This document shows, one piece after another, positions 34,512-41,746 of a DNA stretch of 47,675 nucleotides. The translations under genes and the position numbers were made by a program. The notes beneath the pieces were generated by a model. It was not told where the DNA came from, did not search any database, and saw only the letters and a list, made by a program, of their open reading frames with translations. The first letter of the stretch is position 1, and each line of letters starts with the position of its first letter. The stretch lies in NCBI GenBank assembly GCA_023150775.1, contig JAKLKE010000010.1, positions 1-47,675 of the forward strand, given 5' to 3'. This stretch comes from Myxococcota bacterium (GTDB lineage Bacteria; Myxococcota_A; UBA796; CAJQPC01).

Positions 34512-36206
34512 GTGATCGTGGGCCTGTTGGAGCGAGCGGCGTTCGGGGTGTGGCGGAAGGCGCGGTCTTTGGCGGGTCGCGGCTTTGTGCCCGCGCAAGA
34601 GCCCGTCTCCCCGGTGGACTGCCCTGTCGGTCGGGTGCCGCAGCTCGGGCTCGACCTGCCCACGGAGCCCGCTGAAGGCGCCGACGCGTTGCTCGACTCG
34701 CTCCTGCGCGCCGGAGCCCCCACGGCGCTCACCCCCGCCCAGGCCCGGGCGCTTCACCGCCACGTCTGGTGGCCGGGCCTCGCCCGCGCCGCGGCCTTGG
34801 GCGGCGGCCCCGAGCGGGTCGAGCCCGCCTTACGCGCGCTCGGAGAGTGGATCGCCGCCGATCGCCCGGGCCAAGGCCCCGCCTGGGAGCACGGCAGCGA
34901 CGCCGCCCTGCGCCTGTTGAGCTGGGGCCTCGCCTTGGCCTGGCAGCGCGGAGAGCTCCCCGATCCCCTCTGGCGCCGCCTCGCCGGCAGCGCCGAGGCC
35001 CACCTTCAGTACACCCTCGCCGTGCCCGCCCTCAGCGAAGGCCCCGCCGATCACCGCCCGGCGCTCCAGGCCGCGGGCCTCGCCGTGGGCGGCCTGTTGT
35101 TCCCCGAGCTCCCCTCCGCCCGCCGCGCCCGGGCCGAGGGCCTCTCTCGTCTGGGGCACAGCCTCGACGGGATGACGACGGCGGATGGCGCCCCCCGCTG
35201 CGGCAGCCCCAGCGCGCTGTTGTTGGCCGTGGAGGCCGCGCTCCTCGCCCGCGCCTACGCCCGGGCCGCGAGCGTGCCCACCCCGGCGCTCCTCGACGGC
35301 GCCTTGCTGCGCGCGGCGTGGTTTTTACGCGCCTTGGGCGATGGATTTGGCGGCCTGCCCAACATCGGCGAGCGCCCGGCGCCGTCGCTCTTCGGCGGAT
35401 CGAGCCCTTGGGCGACGCCGTGGGTGACCTTGTGCGCCTTGGGCCTCAGCCCCGGCGAAGGCGCCCCGGACCTCGCCGTCGATCCCGTGGTGGGCCTGCT
35501 CATCGGCAAGGCGCCCCCCAAGCCCGGGCCCAAGGCCGAGCGCAGCAAGACCTGGAGCCTCGTGAGCTTCCGCGACGCCGGCTGGGTGGTGGCCCAGGCC
35601 GAGGTCAAAGGGGGCGCGAGCCGCGCGGTGGTCCTCGCCGCCCAGCACGCGGGCCTCTGGGCCCATCCCGACGCGGGGCAGGTGCTCTGGGACCTCCCCA
35701 AAGCGACGGTTTTGGCCGACCCTGGCGCCTGGGGCCAGCACCCCGAGCTCGCCGAGCCCGAGGCCCACGGCGGCGTGTTCGTCGGCGGTCGGCGCCTCGG
35801 CGCGGTCTTAGAGACGGCCCGGGTCGATGGCCGCGACGCCACGGTCACTCTGCGCCTGAGCAATGACGGCGGCGGCGGCCCTGGCGCGGGGCTCATCGCC
35901 CGCCGGGAGCTCAAGCTCGCCGGGGCGCGGCTCTCGTTCACCGATCGGTTTGAGGGCGAAGGCGCCGCGCCGTTTGAGCTGCGCTGGCCCTTGGGCCCCG
36001 GCTGGACGCTCACCCAGGCCGAGAAGGGCTTTGAGGGGGTGCACAGCCAGGCCAAGCTCAGCGTCTCGACCGACGGTGAGGCCGAGTGGGCGGTAGAGTC
36101 CGGTGAGGTGGTCGAAGGGGAGAGCCTGGTGAGCGCCCCGGTGCTCGTCGCCCGGGGTCGCGCCGCGCCGGGCCAGCGCCTCAAGACCCGCTTCGAGATC
36201 AAGTAG
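34512..36206 (+). CDS. Heparinase II/III-like protein
   Basis: 564 residues from GTG 34512, 1 base after the sigma factor stop (GTG 34518 with GAGG upstream is equally possible). N-terminal two thirds: alpha-helical, Leu/Ala-rich, of the alpha/alpha toroid kind (RPALQAAGLAVGGLLFPELP; AAWFLRALGDGFGGLPNIGERP). C-terminal third: beta-rich, resembling the heparinase II/III sandwich domain, with GLWAHPDAGQVLWDL in place of the family GHxHxD-type motif and DPGAW after it. The His-Asp part is only partly kept, so the enzymatic role is uncertain. No signal peptide is clear. Neighbouring membrane protein and sigma gene do not fix the function. Genes with this fold often act on surface polysaccharides. 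Confidence 0.6.
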   Translation: MIVGLLERAAFGVWRKARSLAGRGFVPAQEPVSPVDCPVGRVPQLGLDLPTEPAEGADALLDSLLRAGAPTALTPAQARALHRHVWWPGLARAAALGGGPERVEPALRALGEWIAADRPGQGPAWEHGSDAALRLLSWGLALAWQRGELPDPLWRRLAGSAEAHLQYTLAVPALSEGPADHRPALQAAGLAVGGLLFPELPSARRARAEGLSRLGHSLDGMTTADGAPRCGSPSALLLAVEAALLARAYARAASVPTPALLDGALLRAAWFLRALGDGFGGLPNIGERPAPSLFGGSSPWATPWVTLCALGLSPGEGAPDLAVDPVVGLLIGKAPPKPGPKAERSKTWSLVSFRDAGWVVAQAEVKGGASRAVVLAAQHAGLWAHPDAGQVLWDLPKATVLADPGAWGQHPELAEPEAHGGVFVGGRRLGAVLETARVDGRDATVTLRLSNDGGGGPGAGLIARRELKLAGARLSFTDRFEGEGAAPFELRWPLGPGWTLTQAEKGFEGVHSQAKLSVSTDGEAEWAVESGEVVEGESLVSAPVLVARGRAAPGQRLKTRFEIK

Positions 36207-36207
36207 G

Positions 36208-37926
36208 GTGGGGGAGCCCGCCGCGCCGACCCCAGCTCGTCTCGGCCGGTCGGAGCTCGGCGCCGCCCTCGGCGTGGCCTTGTTGGTCACCTTCCCATGG
36301 GTGTTGAGCCCCGGCGCGGTGTTGGGCCACCCCCGAGGCGAGGCCGACAACCACCTGTGGATGCTCTGGCGGGCCCTCCGCCGCCTGATCGGCGATGAGC
36401 GCGCGCTGGAGAACCTCCCCGACGGCCTGCCGATCCCGCTGATGGACCCGATCCACCTGCCCGTGGCGCTGGTCGGCTGGCCCCTCGGCCTGCCCTTCGC
36501 CTACAACCTCACCATGGTCGTGGACCTCCTCCTCGCCTTTGTCGGCGCCTGGGCCTTGGCCCGGCAGCTCGGCGCGGGGCGGGCCGGGGCCTTGGCGGCG
36601 GGGGTGATCGCCGAGTCGGCGCCGTTTCTGGGCGGGGTCATCAGCTTTGGTATCACCGAGTCTCTGCCCATCGGCTGGATCGGCCTACACGCCGCCGCCA
36701 CCCTGCGGTTCGCCGAGCAGGGTCGCCCCCGTGACCTGGCCTTCGCCGGGCTCACCTTGGGCGCTTTTGGCCTCGCGGGCTGGTACCACGTCGCCTTCGC
36801 CGTGCCCGTCGAGCTGGCCTTGTGGGGCTGGGCGCTCCTCCGGGCGCGGATCGCTCGGCCCAAGCTCCTGCTCGCCGCCTTGGCCCAGGGGGTGATCGCC
36901 CTGACGCTGTGGGCCTGGCCCCTGATGGAGTTTCTGGAGATCCGCGAGTTCTGGTCGTCGCGCTGGCACCCGCCCTCGCCTTGGCCGAGCGCCACCCGGG
37001 CGATGTGGCGGCACACGCCCACCTACGGCACGGATCTGCTGAACCTCTTCTTGCCCGCCGTGGAGCGGGTGCCGATCTCAAAGAGCGTCTACGTCGGCCT
37101 CGTGAGCCTCGGCCTGGCCTTGGCGGCGGGGCGCCGGGCCTTGGGGCTGTGGGCGGTGGTGCTGCCGCTGTGGGCCTTGGCGATGGGGCACTGGCTGTCC
37201 ATCGGCGGCGACACGTCCTGGCTGGGGCGGGTGTGGCGGATGCCCGCCGGGGCGCTCACCCAGCACATCACGGCCCTGGAGGGGCTCTCCCACTGGCACC
37301 GGGCGGCGGGACCGGCGGTGATCTTCTTCGCCGTCGCCGCGGGGTTGGGCGTCGAGCGCCTGCTCACACGCTGGCCCCGGGCCCTGCCGTGGCTGCTCGG
37401 CGCCGTGCTCCTCGACAGCCTGGCCCTCTCTCAGACCCCGTTCCCGAGGGACGTCTACGACGCCACGCCCCCGGCGGCCTGGGCCTGGATCCGTGCCCAA
37501 GGCGGCGAGGGCGGCGTGGTCGTGTTGCCCTTCGACAACGGGCGGCGCGAGTTCAGCGAGGAGGTGCCCCGAATCTACAATCGGTGGCAGCCGGGCCTGA
37601 ACCTGCCGATCTCCGAGAGCTACGAGGGCCCCGACGCCTTGTTGGCCAAGAGCCGCCTCATCGCCGTCGCCGACCGACTCTGCGGCGTGACCCCGACGAC
37701 CCCGGCGTCGTGGCGCCCGCCCAAGGCGATGCAGCGGGTGGAGCCCCTCGCCGCGCCCGAGGCCATGGAGGCCGAGCTTCGTGTCTTGCGCGCCCAACAC
37801 CTGGACTGGATCGCCCTCCACCGCGACCGCGCCCGCACCCCGGACGAGGCGGCGCGCCTGCTCACCCGGGCCTTGGGGCCCCCCGCCCATGAGGCCGGGG
37901 ACGTGGTGGTGTGGAAGATCCCCTGA
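36208..37926 (+). CDS. Polytopic membrane protein, GT-C-like
   Basis: 572 residues. The start is GTG 36208, just after the upstream stop. About ten hydrophobic segments between residues 18 and 410 (LGAALGVALLVTFPWVLSP, LALAAGRRALGLWAVVLPLW, LGVERLLTRW). Between the first two segments lies GHPRGEADNHLWMLWR, with an acidic/aromatic loop of the kind seen in GT-C glycosyltransferases that use polyprenyl-phosphate sugars. C-terminal about 155 residues form a soluble domain (GVVVLPFDNGRREFSEEVPRIYN). The precise family cannot be named. It follows the heparinase-like gene by 1 base and ends before a hairpin, so the two form an operon, perhaps for surface glycans. Confidence 0.65.
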   Translation: MGEPAAPTPARLGRSELGAALGVALLVTFPWVLSPGAVLGHPRGEADNHLWMLWRALRRLIGDERALENLPDGLPIPLMDPIHLPVALVGWPLGLPFAYNLTMVVDLLLAFVGAWALARQLGAGRAGALAAGVIAESAPFLGGVISFGITESLPIGWIGLHAAATLRFAEQGRPRDLAFAGLTLGAFGLAGWYHVAFAVPVELALWGWALLRARIARPKLLLAALAQGVIALTLWAWPLMEFLEIREFWSSRWHPPSPWPSATRAMWRHTPTYGTDLLNLFLPAVERVPISKSVYVGLVSLGLALAAGRRALGLWAVVLPLWALAMGHWLSIGGDTSWLGRVWRMPAGALTQHITALEGLSHWHRAAGPAVIFFAVAAGLGVERLLTRWPRALPWLLGAVLLDSLALSQTPFPRDVYDATPPAAWAWIRAQGGEGGVVVLPFDNGRREFSEEVPRIYNRWQPGLNLPISESYEGPDALLAKSRLIAVADRLCGVTPTTPASWRPPKAMQRVEPLAAPEAMEAELRVLRAQHLDWIALHRDRARTPDEAARLLTRALGPPAHEAGDVVVWKIP

Positions 37927-37933
37927 AGCAGAC

Positions 37934-37958
37934 ACCCCCGCCGGAGGGGCGGGGGTTT
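37934..37958 (+). terminator. Terminator hairpin after the GT-C-like gene
   Basis: ACCCCCGCC (37934-37942), loop of 5, GGCGGGGGT (37948-37956), then TTTGG. Lies 8 bases after the stop of the membrane protein gene. The T-tract is short. Confidence 0.65.
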
Positions 37959-37966
37959 GGACTCGA

Positions 37967-37985
37967 AATCTACGATTGGTAGATT
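37967..37985. repeat. 7-bp inverted repeat between convergent genes
   Basis: AATCTAC, 5 bases, GTAGATT, with a partial third copy (GATCTAC) at 37988-37994 that overlaps the stop of the small minus-strand gene. It is AT-rich in a GC-rich genome and lies just downstream of the 56-residue gene. It may act as its terminator or as a regulator site. Confidence 0.5.
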
Positions 37986-37990
37986 GAGAT

Positions 37991-38161
37991 CTACTGACCG
38001 TTGATCTCGCCAGCGGGGGCGCCCTCGGTGGCGGCGCTGGCGCTGACGCCAGCGAACAGCATCGAGGCGACGAGCCAGCCGAACGCGACCAACAAGAAGG
38101 CGTTCAGGAGGCCAGAGGTGCCAGGGGCTTCGGTGTGCTTGACGGTGAGTGAGCGGGCCAT
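37991..38161 (-). CDS. 56-residue single-pass membrane peptide
   Basis: Small open frame: begins MARSLTVKHTEAPG, has one hydrophobic segment of about 22 residues (LLNAFLLVAFGWLVASMLFAG), then a Ser/Ala/Glu/Gly-rich tail ending GEINGQ. Evidence that it is real: ATG with GAGG 9 bases before it, a sigma-70 promoter at 38300-38327 about 130 bases upstream, and an inverted repeat after it. The N-terminus is positively charged, so the tail probably faces the periplasm. Unknown family, too short for most gene callers. Convergent with the GT-C-like gene and divergent from the small TPR gene. Confidence 0.7.
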   Translation of the reverse strand: MARSLTVKHTEAPGTSGLLNAFLLVAFGWLVASMLFAGVSASAATEGAPAGEINGQ

Positions 38162-38481
38162 GGGGTGTTTCCTCAGCAGGAGGCGGCGGCAGCAGGGTTC
38201 AGCGGCGGCGTGGTTCGACGTTGGCCTATGCAGGGATCGTGCCAGATTTGTGCAGAAGCTCCGCAGCCCGGCCCGGCCCTCATTCTTTGAGGCGGCCCGA
38301 TCCTATCAAGGCGACTTGACCTGACAAGATAAAGAATCGAAGTTTGATGAACTTTTCTTGGAAGTCAGGATCCGAGGGTGCTTTCTGGCCTGTGTCAGCC
38401 GCGTGACAAGTCCTTGACTTGACCGGGCCAACAACAGAGAGTGAACTGTCGTCGCCCCCCTGCCGACCCACGGAGCCCCCT
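38162..38481. other. Intergenic region between divergent small genes
   Basis: About 320 bases, clearly more AT-rich than the rest of the window. It holds the minus-strand promoter (38300-38327), a leader of about 130 bases to the 56-residue gene and, on the plus strand, the ribosome-binding site (GGAG, 6 bases before the ATG at 38482) of the small TPR gene. TTGACTTGACC near 38413 looks like a -35 element, but the matching -10 is poor. No further gene is seen. Confidence 0.6.
38300..38327 (-). promoter_or_regulatory. Sigma-70 promoter for the 56-residue gene
   Basis: Minus strand: TTGTCA (38322-38327), 16-base spacer, TAGGAT (38300-38305). The predicted start is near 38292, giving a leader of about 130 bases before the ATG at 38161. 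Confidence 0.55.
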
Positions 38482-38823
38482 ATGGAGCTTGGCGCCGACG
38501 ACATTCACTCCTTGCAGCACGCGCTGGTGGAGGAGGACGAGTCCGTGCGCGCCCGCGCCCACTTAGAGCTGGGCCGGATCGCGCTCACCATGGCCCGCAC
38601 CGAGGCCGCCGCGCGGCATCTGCGCGAGGCGCTGGCCTTGGACGAGCGCCTGCATGAGGCCCGGGCCCTGCTCAATGATCTAGAGCGCCGCGCCGTGGCC
38701 GCCGTGCCCGAGACCCGGCTGACCCTGCGGGGCCTCGCCGCGCGCCTGCTCAGCCGCCTGCGCCTGCGCCGCGCCCTGGCGACCCCGCCACCTCAAGCTC
38801 CGCCACCTCAAGCTCGGCGCTGA
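38482..38823 (+). CDS. Small TPR-like protein
   Basis: 113 residues. The ATG at 38482 has GGAG 6 bases upstream; an in-frame Met at 38419 is less likely. Residues about 10-75 fit one to two TPR units (RARAHLELGRIALTMARTEAAARHLREALALDERLHEARALL). The C-terminus is Arg/Pro-rich (LLSRLRLRRALA then PPPQAPPPQARR), made by a 15-bp tandem duplication. Its last 74 bases overlap the 3' end of the amidoligase on the other strand. No signal peptide. Likely a cytoplasmic scaffold; function unknown. Confidence 0.7.
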   Translation: MELGADDIHSLQHALVEEDESVRARAHLELGRIALTMARTEAAARHLREALALDERLHEARALLNDLERRAVAAVPETRLTLRGLAARLLSRLRLRRALATPPPQAPPPQARR

Positions 38824-39865
38824 GCGCCGCGTCGGCCTCGGCCCCTGGGCGAAGGGGCGGGCGGCGCTCCACCGGCAGATTCACGATCGCCCGGCGCAAG
38901 AGCGCCTCCCCCAGCGCCGCGGCCTTCACGATCGGCCCCGCGTGCAGGTGAACGGGCAAGATGCGCAGCTCCACGGTGTGTTTGTGGGGCAGGGCCAAGA
39001 TGAGGTTTCGGAGGTTCAGGTCGCGGTATTTGTCGGGTTTGGCCGACATCAGCCGCGCCCGGGCCTCCTCCCAGGGCAGGTTCACGAAGCCCGGGGACTC
39101 CGCGGCGGAGACGAGCTCTGGCTGCAGCGGCCCCAGGCGCCGACAGCGGGGGTTCACGCCCAGCCGCGCCCGAAGGGTCTGCCCAAAAGCGACGAAGAGG
39201 CGCACGAGGTTCTGCACCGCCCGGGCCGAACGAAGGGGCGCGGCGTCGAAGTGCAGGTGGGTGGCGCCCTCAACGGGGGCGAAGAAGCCCAACGATCGGG
39301 CCACGGAGAGCCGGGCCTCCAGCGCCGCGAGGTGATCGGCGTCGATGGGCGGGGTGATGAGCTCGCAGGGCCGCTCCCGCTCGCCGGGCAGAGGCGCGCC
39401 CAGGGCCACCGACGCGCCGGTCTCATCGACGACCTTCCACAGGCCGCCGTCGCCGGGCTGCAGGTCGGTGCCGAACAGCGCCGCCGCCGGGGCCAGGGCC
39501 TCGGCCAGGGGGCCTTGGGGCTTGATGTGCCGGGCGACGAGGCGCAGGAGCCGGGGGTCATCGCCCACGACACGCCACCAGCCGGGCCGCGCGGGGGCCT
39601 GCTTGTTCAGGTCGTCTTGTAGGGTGAGGTCGTCTACACACAGCGCGAAGCGTGCCCCGGCGGCGTCGAGCACCTCAAACGACGGCGTGAGGTTGTAGAA
39701 CACCGGCTGTCCGGGCACCCGGCTGGGCTCGGACTGGGGGTGTAGGCCCGGCGCGCAGACGCCGCCGATCGTTGTGGCGAGGGCCTGGGCCAAGGTCTCG
39801 CGGCTCACGCCGGGCGGGGCCATCAGCTCCACCTCGACGCCGATCCGCCAGGTGAGCTGGGTCAG
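38750..39865 (-). CDS. Amidoligase-family protein (Amidoligase_2-like), probable CTG start
   Basis: 371 residues from a proposed CTG at 39865. The open frame from GTG 39832 (or ATG 39823) would remove the family's opening motif: the upstream frame reads TQLTWRIGVEVELMAPPG, and Amidoligase_2 proteins begin with this GVExE element, whose acidic residues bind metal. No ATG/GTG/TTG lies upstream in frame, but CTG overlaps the preceding stop as CTGA, the same 4-base coupling seen as GTGA elsewhere here. Other motifs: CELITPPI, THLHFDA and YRDLNLRNLILALPHKHTVELRILPVH. These proteins form amide bonds using ATP (COOH-NH2 ligases of the glutamine synthetase/GCS fold); the substrate is unknown. It follows the four-repeat lipoprotein gene. 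Confidence 0.8.
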   Translation of the reverse strand: MTQLTWRIGVEVELMAPPGVSRETLAQALATTIGGVCAPGLHPQSEPSRVPGQPVFYNLTPSFEVLDAAGARFALCVDDLTLQDDLNKQAPARPGWWRVVGDDPRLLRLVARHIKPQGPLAEALAPAAALFGTDLQPGDGGLWKVVDETGASVALGAPLPGERERPCELITPPIDADHLAALEARLSVARSLGFFAPVEGATHLHFDAAPLRSARAVQNLVRLFVAFGQTLRARLGVNPRCRRLGPLQPELVSAAESPGFVNLPWEEARARLMSAKPDKYRDLNLRNLILALPHKHTVELRILPVHLHAGPIVKAAALGEALLRRAIVNLPVERRPPLRPGAEADAALSAELEVAELEVAGSPGRGAGAGG

Positions 39866-40737
39866 CGGCAGCCCCGGGACGAGGCTGCCTTGAGCAGCGC
39901 CGTGACGTCGTCCGCGCCGCCGAGGGTCACCTTGCGGGCGACGCGGGCCTTGGACTCCTCCAGGCCGACCCCCCAGAAGCAGGCGAGGCGCTCGGCGTCG
40001 GCGCCGGTGAAGTTCGTCTCGTACAGCTCACACACCTGGTTGTTGTTCGTGTACTGCTGCCGCGCCGGGGAGAGGTAGGTGGACTGGATGTCGTCCATGC
40101 TGTAGCCGGCGTTGATCTTCATCCCCAGGCTGACCTTGGCGTCCCAGGTGTCGATGCCCCAGCTCGCGGCGAGGATCTCGGCGTCGCAGTACGACAGGCC
40201 CGCGTTGTAGAAGCTGTTGATCGCCTCCATGTCGGGGTCGCCGGCGTCGCCGCCGCCGGTGTAGCCCATCGAGGCGTACTTGAGCGCGTCGTCCACGGCG
40301 TAGCGCCCGCCCCAGGTGAGCTTCTCCTCCAGAGACGCCCGGGCGTCGGCGACGGGGACGTCCCAGCTCTTGGCGATGAGCTCGGCGTCGGCCGCGGAGA
40401 AGCCGTTGTCCTCTAAGCCGCACAGGCGGCGGTTGGTGTTCCCTGCGGCTTGGCGCGCGGGGAAGAGGATCTTCTGCTCCAGCTCATAGGACTTCACGCC
40501 GGAGCTGAGCATCATCCCGTACTTCGCCTTGGCGTCGGGCACGGTGAGGCCCCACATCATCGCCAGGGCTTCAGCGTCGCAGGGGATGTAGCCGTAGTCC
40601 ACGAAGGCCGTGCGCCAGGAGTCCATCTGGCCGGGGTCGGCCCAGGAGCGATCCCCGCCGCCCCCGGCGCGTTTGAGGCAGCCGACGACGCCGAGGCTGT
40701 TCAGGATGAGGACGACGACGGCGAACGAGACCCGCAT
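39862..40737 (-). CDS. Lipoprotein with four copies of an unfamiliar DAE-W-DAK repeat
   Basis: 291 residues. Signal peptide with lipobox GVVGC (Cys20), then four repeats of about 55-65 residues. Each contains (Y/F)xxxDAExxAxxW(G/D) followed by (D/E)(A/S)(K/R) and a Lys/Gly stretch: CDAEALAMMWGLTVPDAKAK, ADAELIAKSWDVPVADARAS, CDAEILAASWGIDTWDAKVS and ADAERLACFWGVGLEESKAR. Copies 1 and 3 have CDAE and are followed by (L/F)xPARQ then a Cys; copies 2 and 4 have ADAE and lack it, an ABAB pattern. ATG 40737 has GGAG 8 bases upstream. A TATACT hexamer (40765-40770, minus strand) is a possible -10. Unknown family. Its stop overlaps the proposed amidoligase CTG. Confidence 0.85.
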   Translation of the reverse strand: MRVSFAVVVLILNSLGVVGCLKRAGGGGDRSWADPGQMDSWRTAFVDYGYIPCDAEALAMMWGLTVPDAKAKYGMMLSSGVKSYELEQKILFPARQAAGNTNRRLCGLEDNGFSAADAELIAKSWDVPVADARASLEEKLTWGGRYAVDDALKYASMGYTGGGDAGDPDMEAINSFYNAGLSYCDAEILAASWGIDTWDAKVSLGMKINAGYSMDDIQSTYLSPARQQYTNNNQVCELYETNFTGADAERLACFWGVGLEESKARVARKVTLGGADDVTALLKAASSRGCR

Positions 40738-40783
40738 GGTGCTGACTCCGGCTCAGGCGCGACAAGTATAGCGCAACGCTCGT

Positions 40784-41677
40784 TTATCCCTCAGCGCCCT
40801 CGGGCTTGGCGCCGGGCGGTGGGCTCAGCAGGCGGCGGCGCAGCAGCTCCAGGTCGTCGGCCAGAGGGGAGTGAAGGTCGATGACCTCCTGCGTGAGCGG
40901 GTGCGTGAAGCGCAGGCGGGCGCTGTGCAGCGCGAGGCGCGGCGCGGCGCGGCCGACGGTGCGCGGCGCGTAGAGCATGTCCCCGAGCACCGGCGAGCCG
41001 TCTTCGCTCATATGAACGCGGATCTGGTGGGTGCGGCCGGTCTCAAGACGGAGGCCCACGAGCCCCGCCCACCACAGCACCTCAAGGCCCCACACCCAGG
41101 TGACCGCCGGGGTCGGCTCCTCATCTTTGGCGCGGCGGGCGCGGGGATACCGCTCTAGGCTGCCGCGTAAGCCGTCGCCGCGGTCACGCACGAAGGTCGA
41201 GCGCAGCGCCTGCGGCGTCTTGTTGCGCTGGCCCTTCACGATGGCGAGGTACTCCCGCTCGATCTGCTTCTCGGAGAACATCGGGATGAGCGCCGCCCGG
41301 GACTCGGCCCGAAGCGCCACCAACATCAGCCCCGAGGTGTCCTCGTCTAGGCGGTGAACGGGGTGGGCCTCACCAAAATGTTTGGCGCAGATGCCGACCA
41401 CGTCGGCCTCGCTCCGGCGCTCGGGCGCGGGCACGGAGAGCATCCCCGGCGGCTTGTAGATCACGGCGATCGTCGGGTCACGCCAGACGACGGCGAGGTC
41501 TAAGTTTGGCCGCAGGCGCGGGCCCCGCAGGTTGAGCACCACGTCTTCGGGCGCGGCGAGGCGCACCGGATCGCGGGTCGGCGTGGCGTTGACGCGCACC
41601 TTGCCGCTGTCTAAGGCGGCGCGGGCCTCACCGCTAGAGAGCCCGAGGGCCTTGAGCTGATCGATGACACGAAGCAT
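40784..41677 (-). CDS. RluA-family pseudouridine synthase
   Basis: 297 residues. N-terminal S4 RNA-binding domain (about 1-50; LKALGLSSGEARAALDSGKVRVN), then the RluA catalytic domain with HRLDEDTSGLMLVA (the catalytic Asp), YKPPGMLSVP, KGQ, and the C-terminal RTHQIRVHM motif. It converts uridines to pseudouridine in rRNA or tRNA in the cytoplasm. RluA, RluC, RluD and TruC are similar; the target cannot be decided by reading. Start ATG 41677. It is 47 bases before the lipoprotein gene and may be read with it. Confidence 0.95.
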   Translation of the reverse strand: MLRVIDQLKALGLSSGEARAALDSGKVRVNATPTRDPVRLAAPEDVVLNLRGPRLRPNLDLAVVWRDPTIAVIYKPPGMLSVPAPERRSEADVVGICAKHFGEAHPVHRLDEDTSGLMLVALRAESRAALIPMFSEKQIEREYLAIVKGQRNKTPQALRSTFVRDRGDGLRGSLERYPRARRAKDEEPTPAVTWVWGLEVLWWAGLVGLRLETGRTHQIRVHMSEDGSPVLGDMLYAPRTVGRAAPRLALHSARLRFTHPLTQEVIDLHSPLADDLELLRRRLLSPPPGAKPEGAEG

Positions 41678-41746
41678 CCCGCCGACCTATCGTGTTTGTG
41701 TCAGCGGGGCGCGGAGGTTCTGCGCGGCCTCGTCTTCAGCGCGGCC

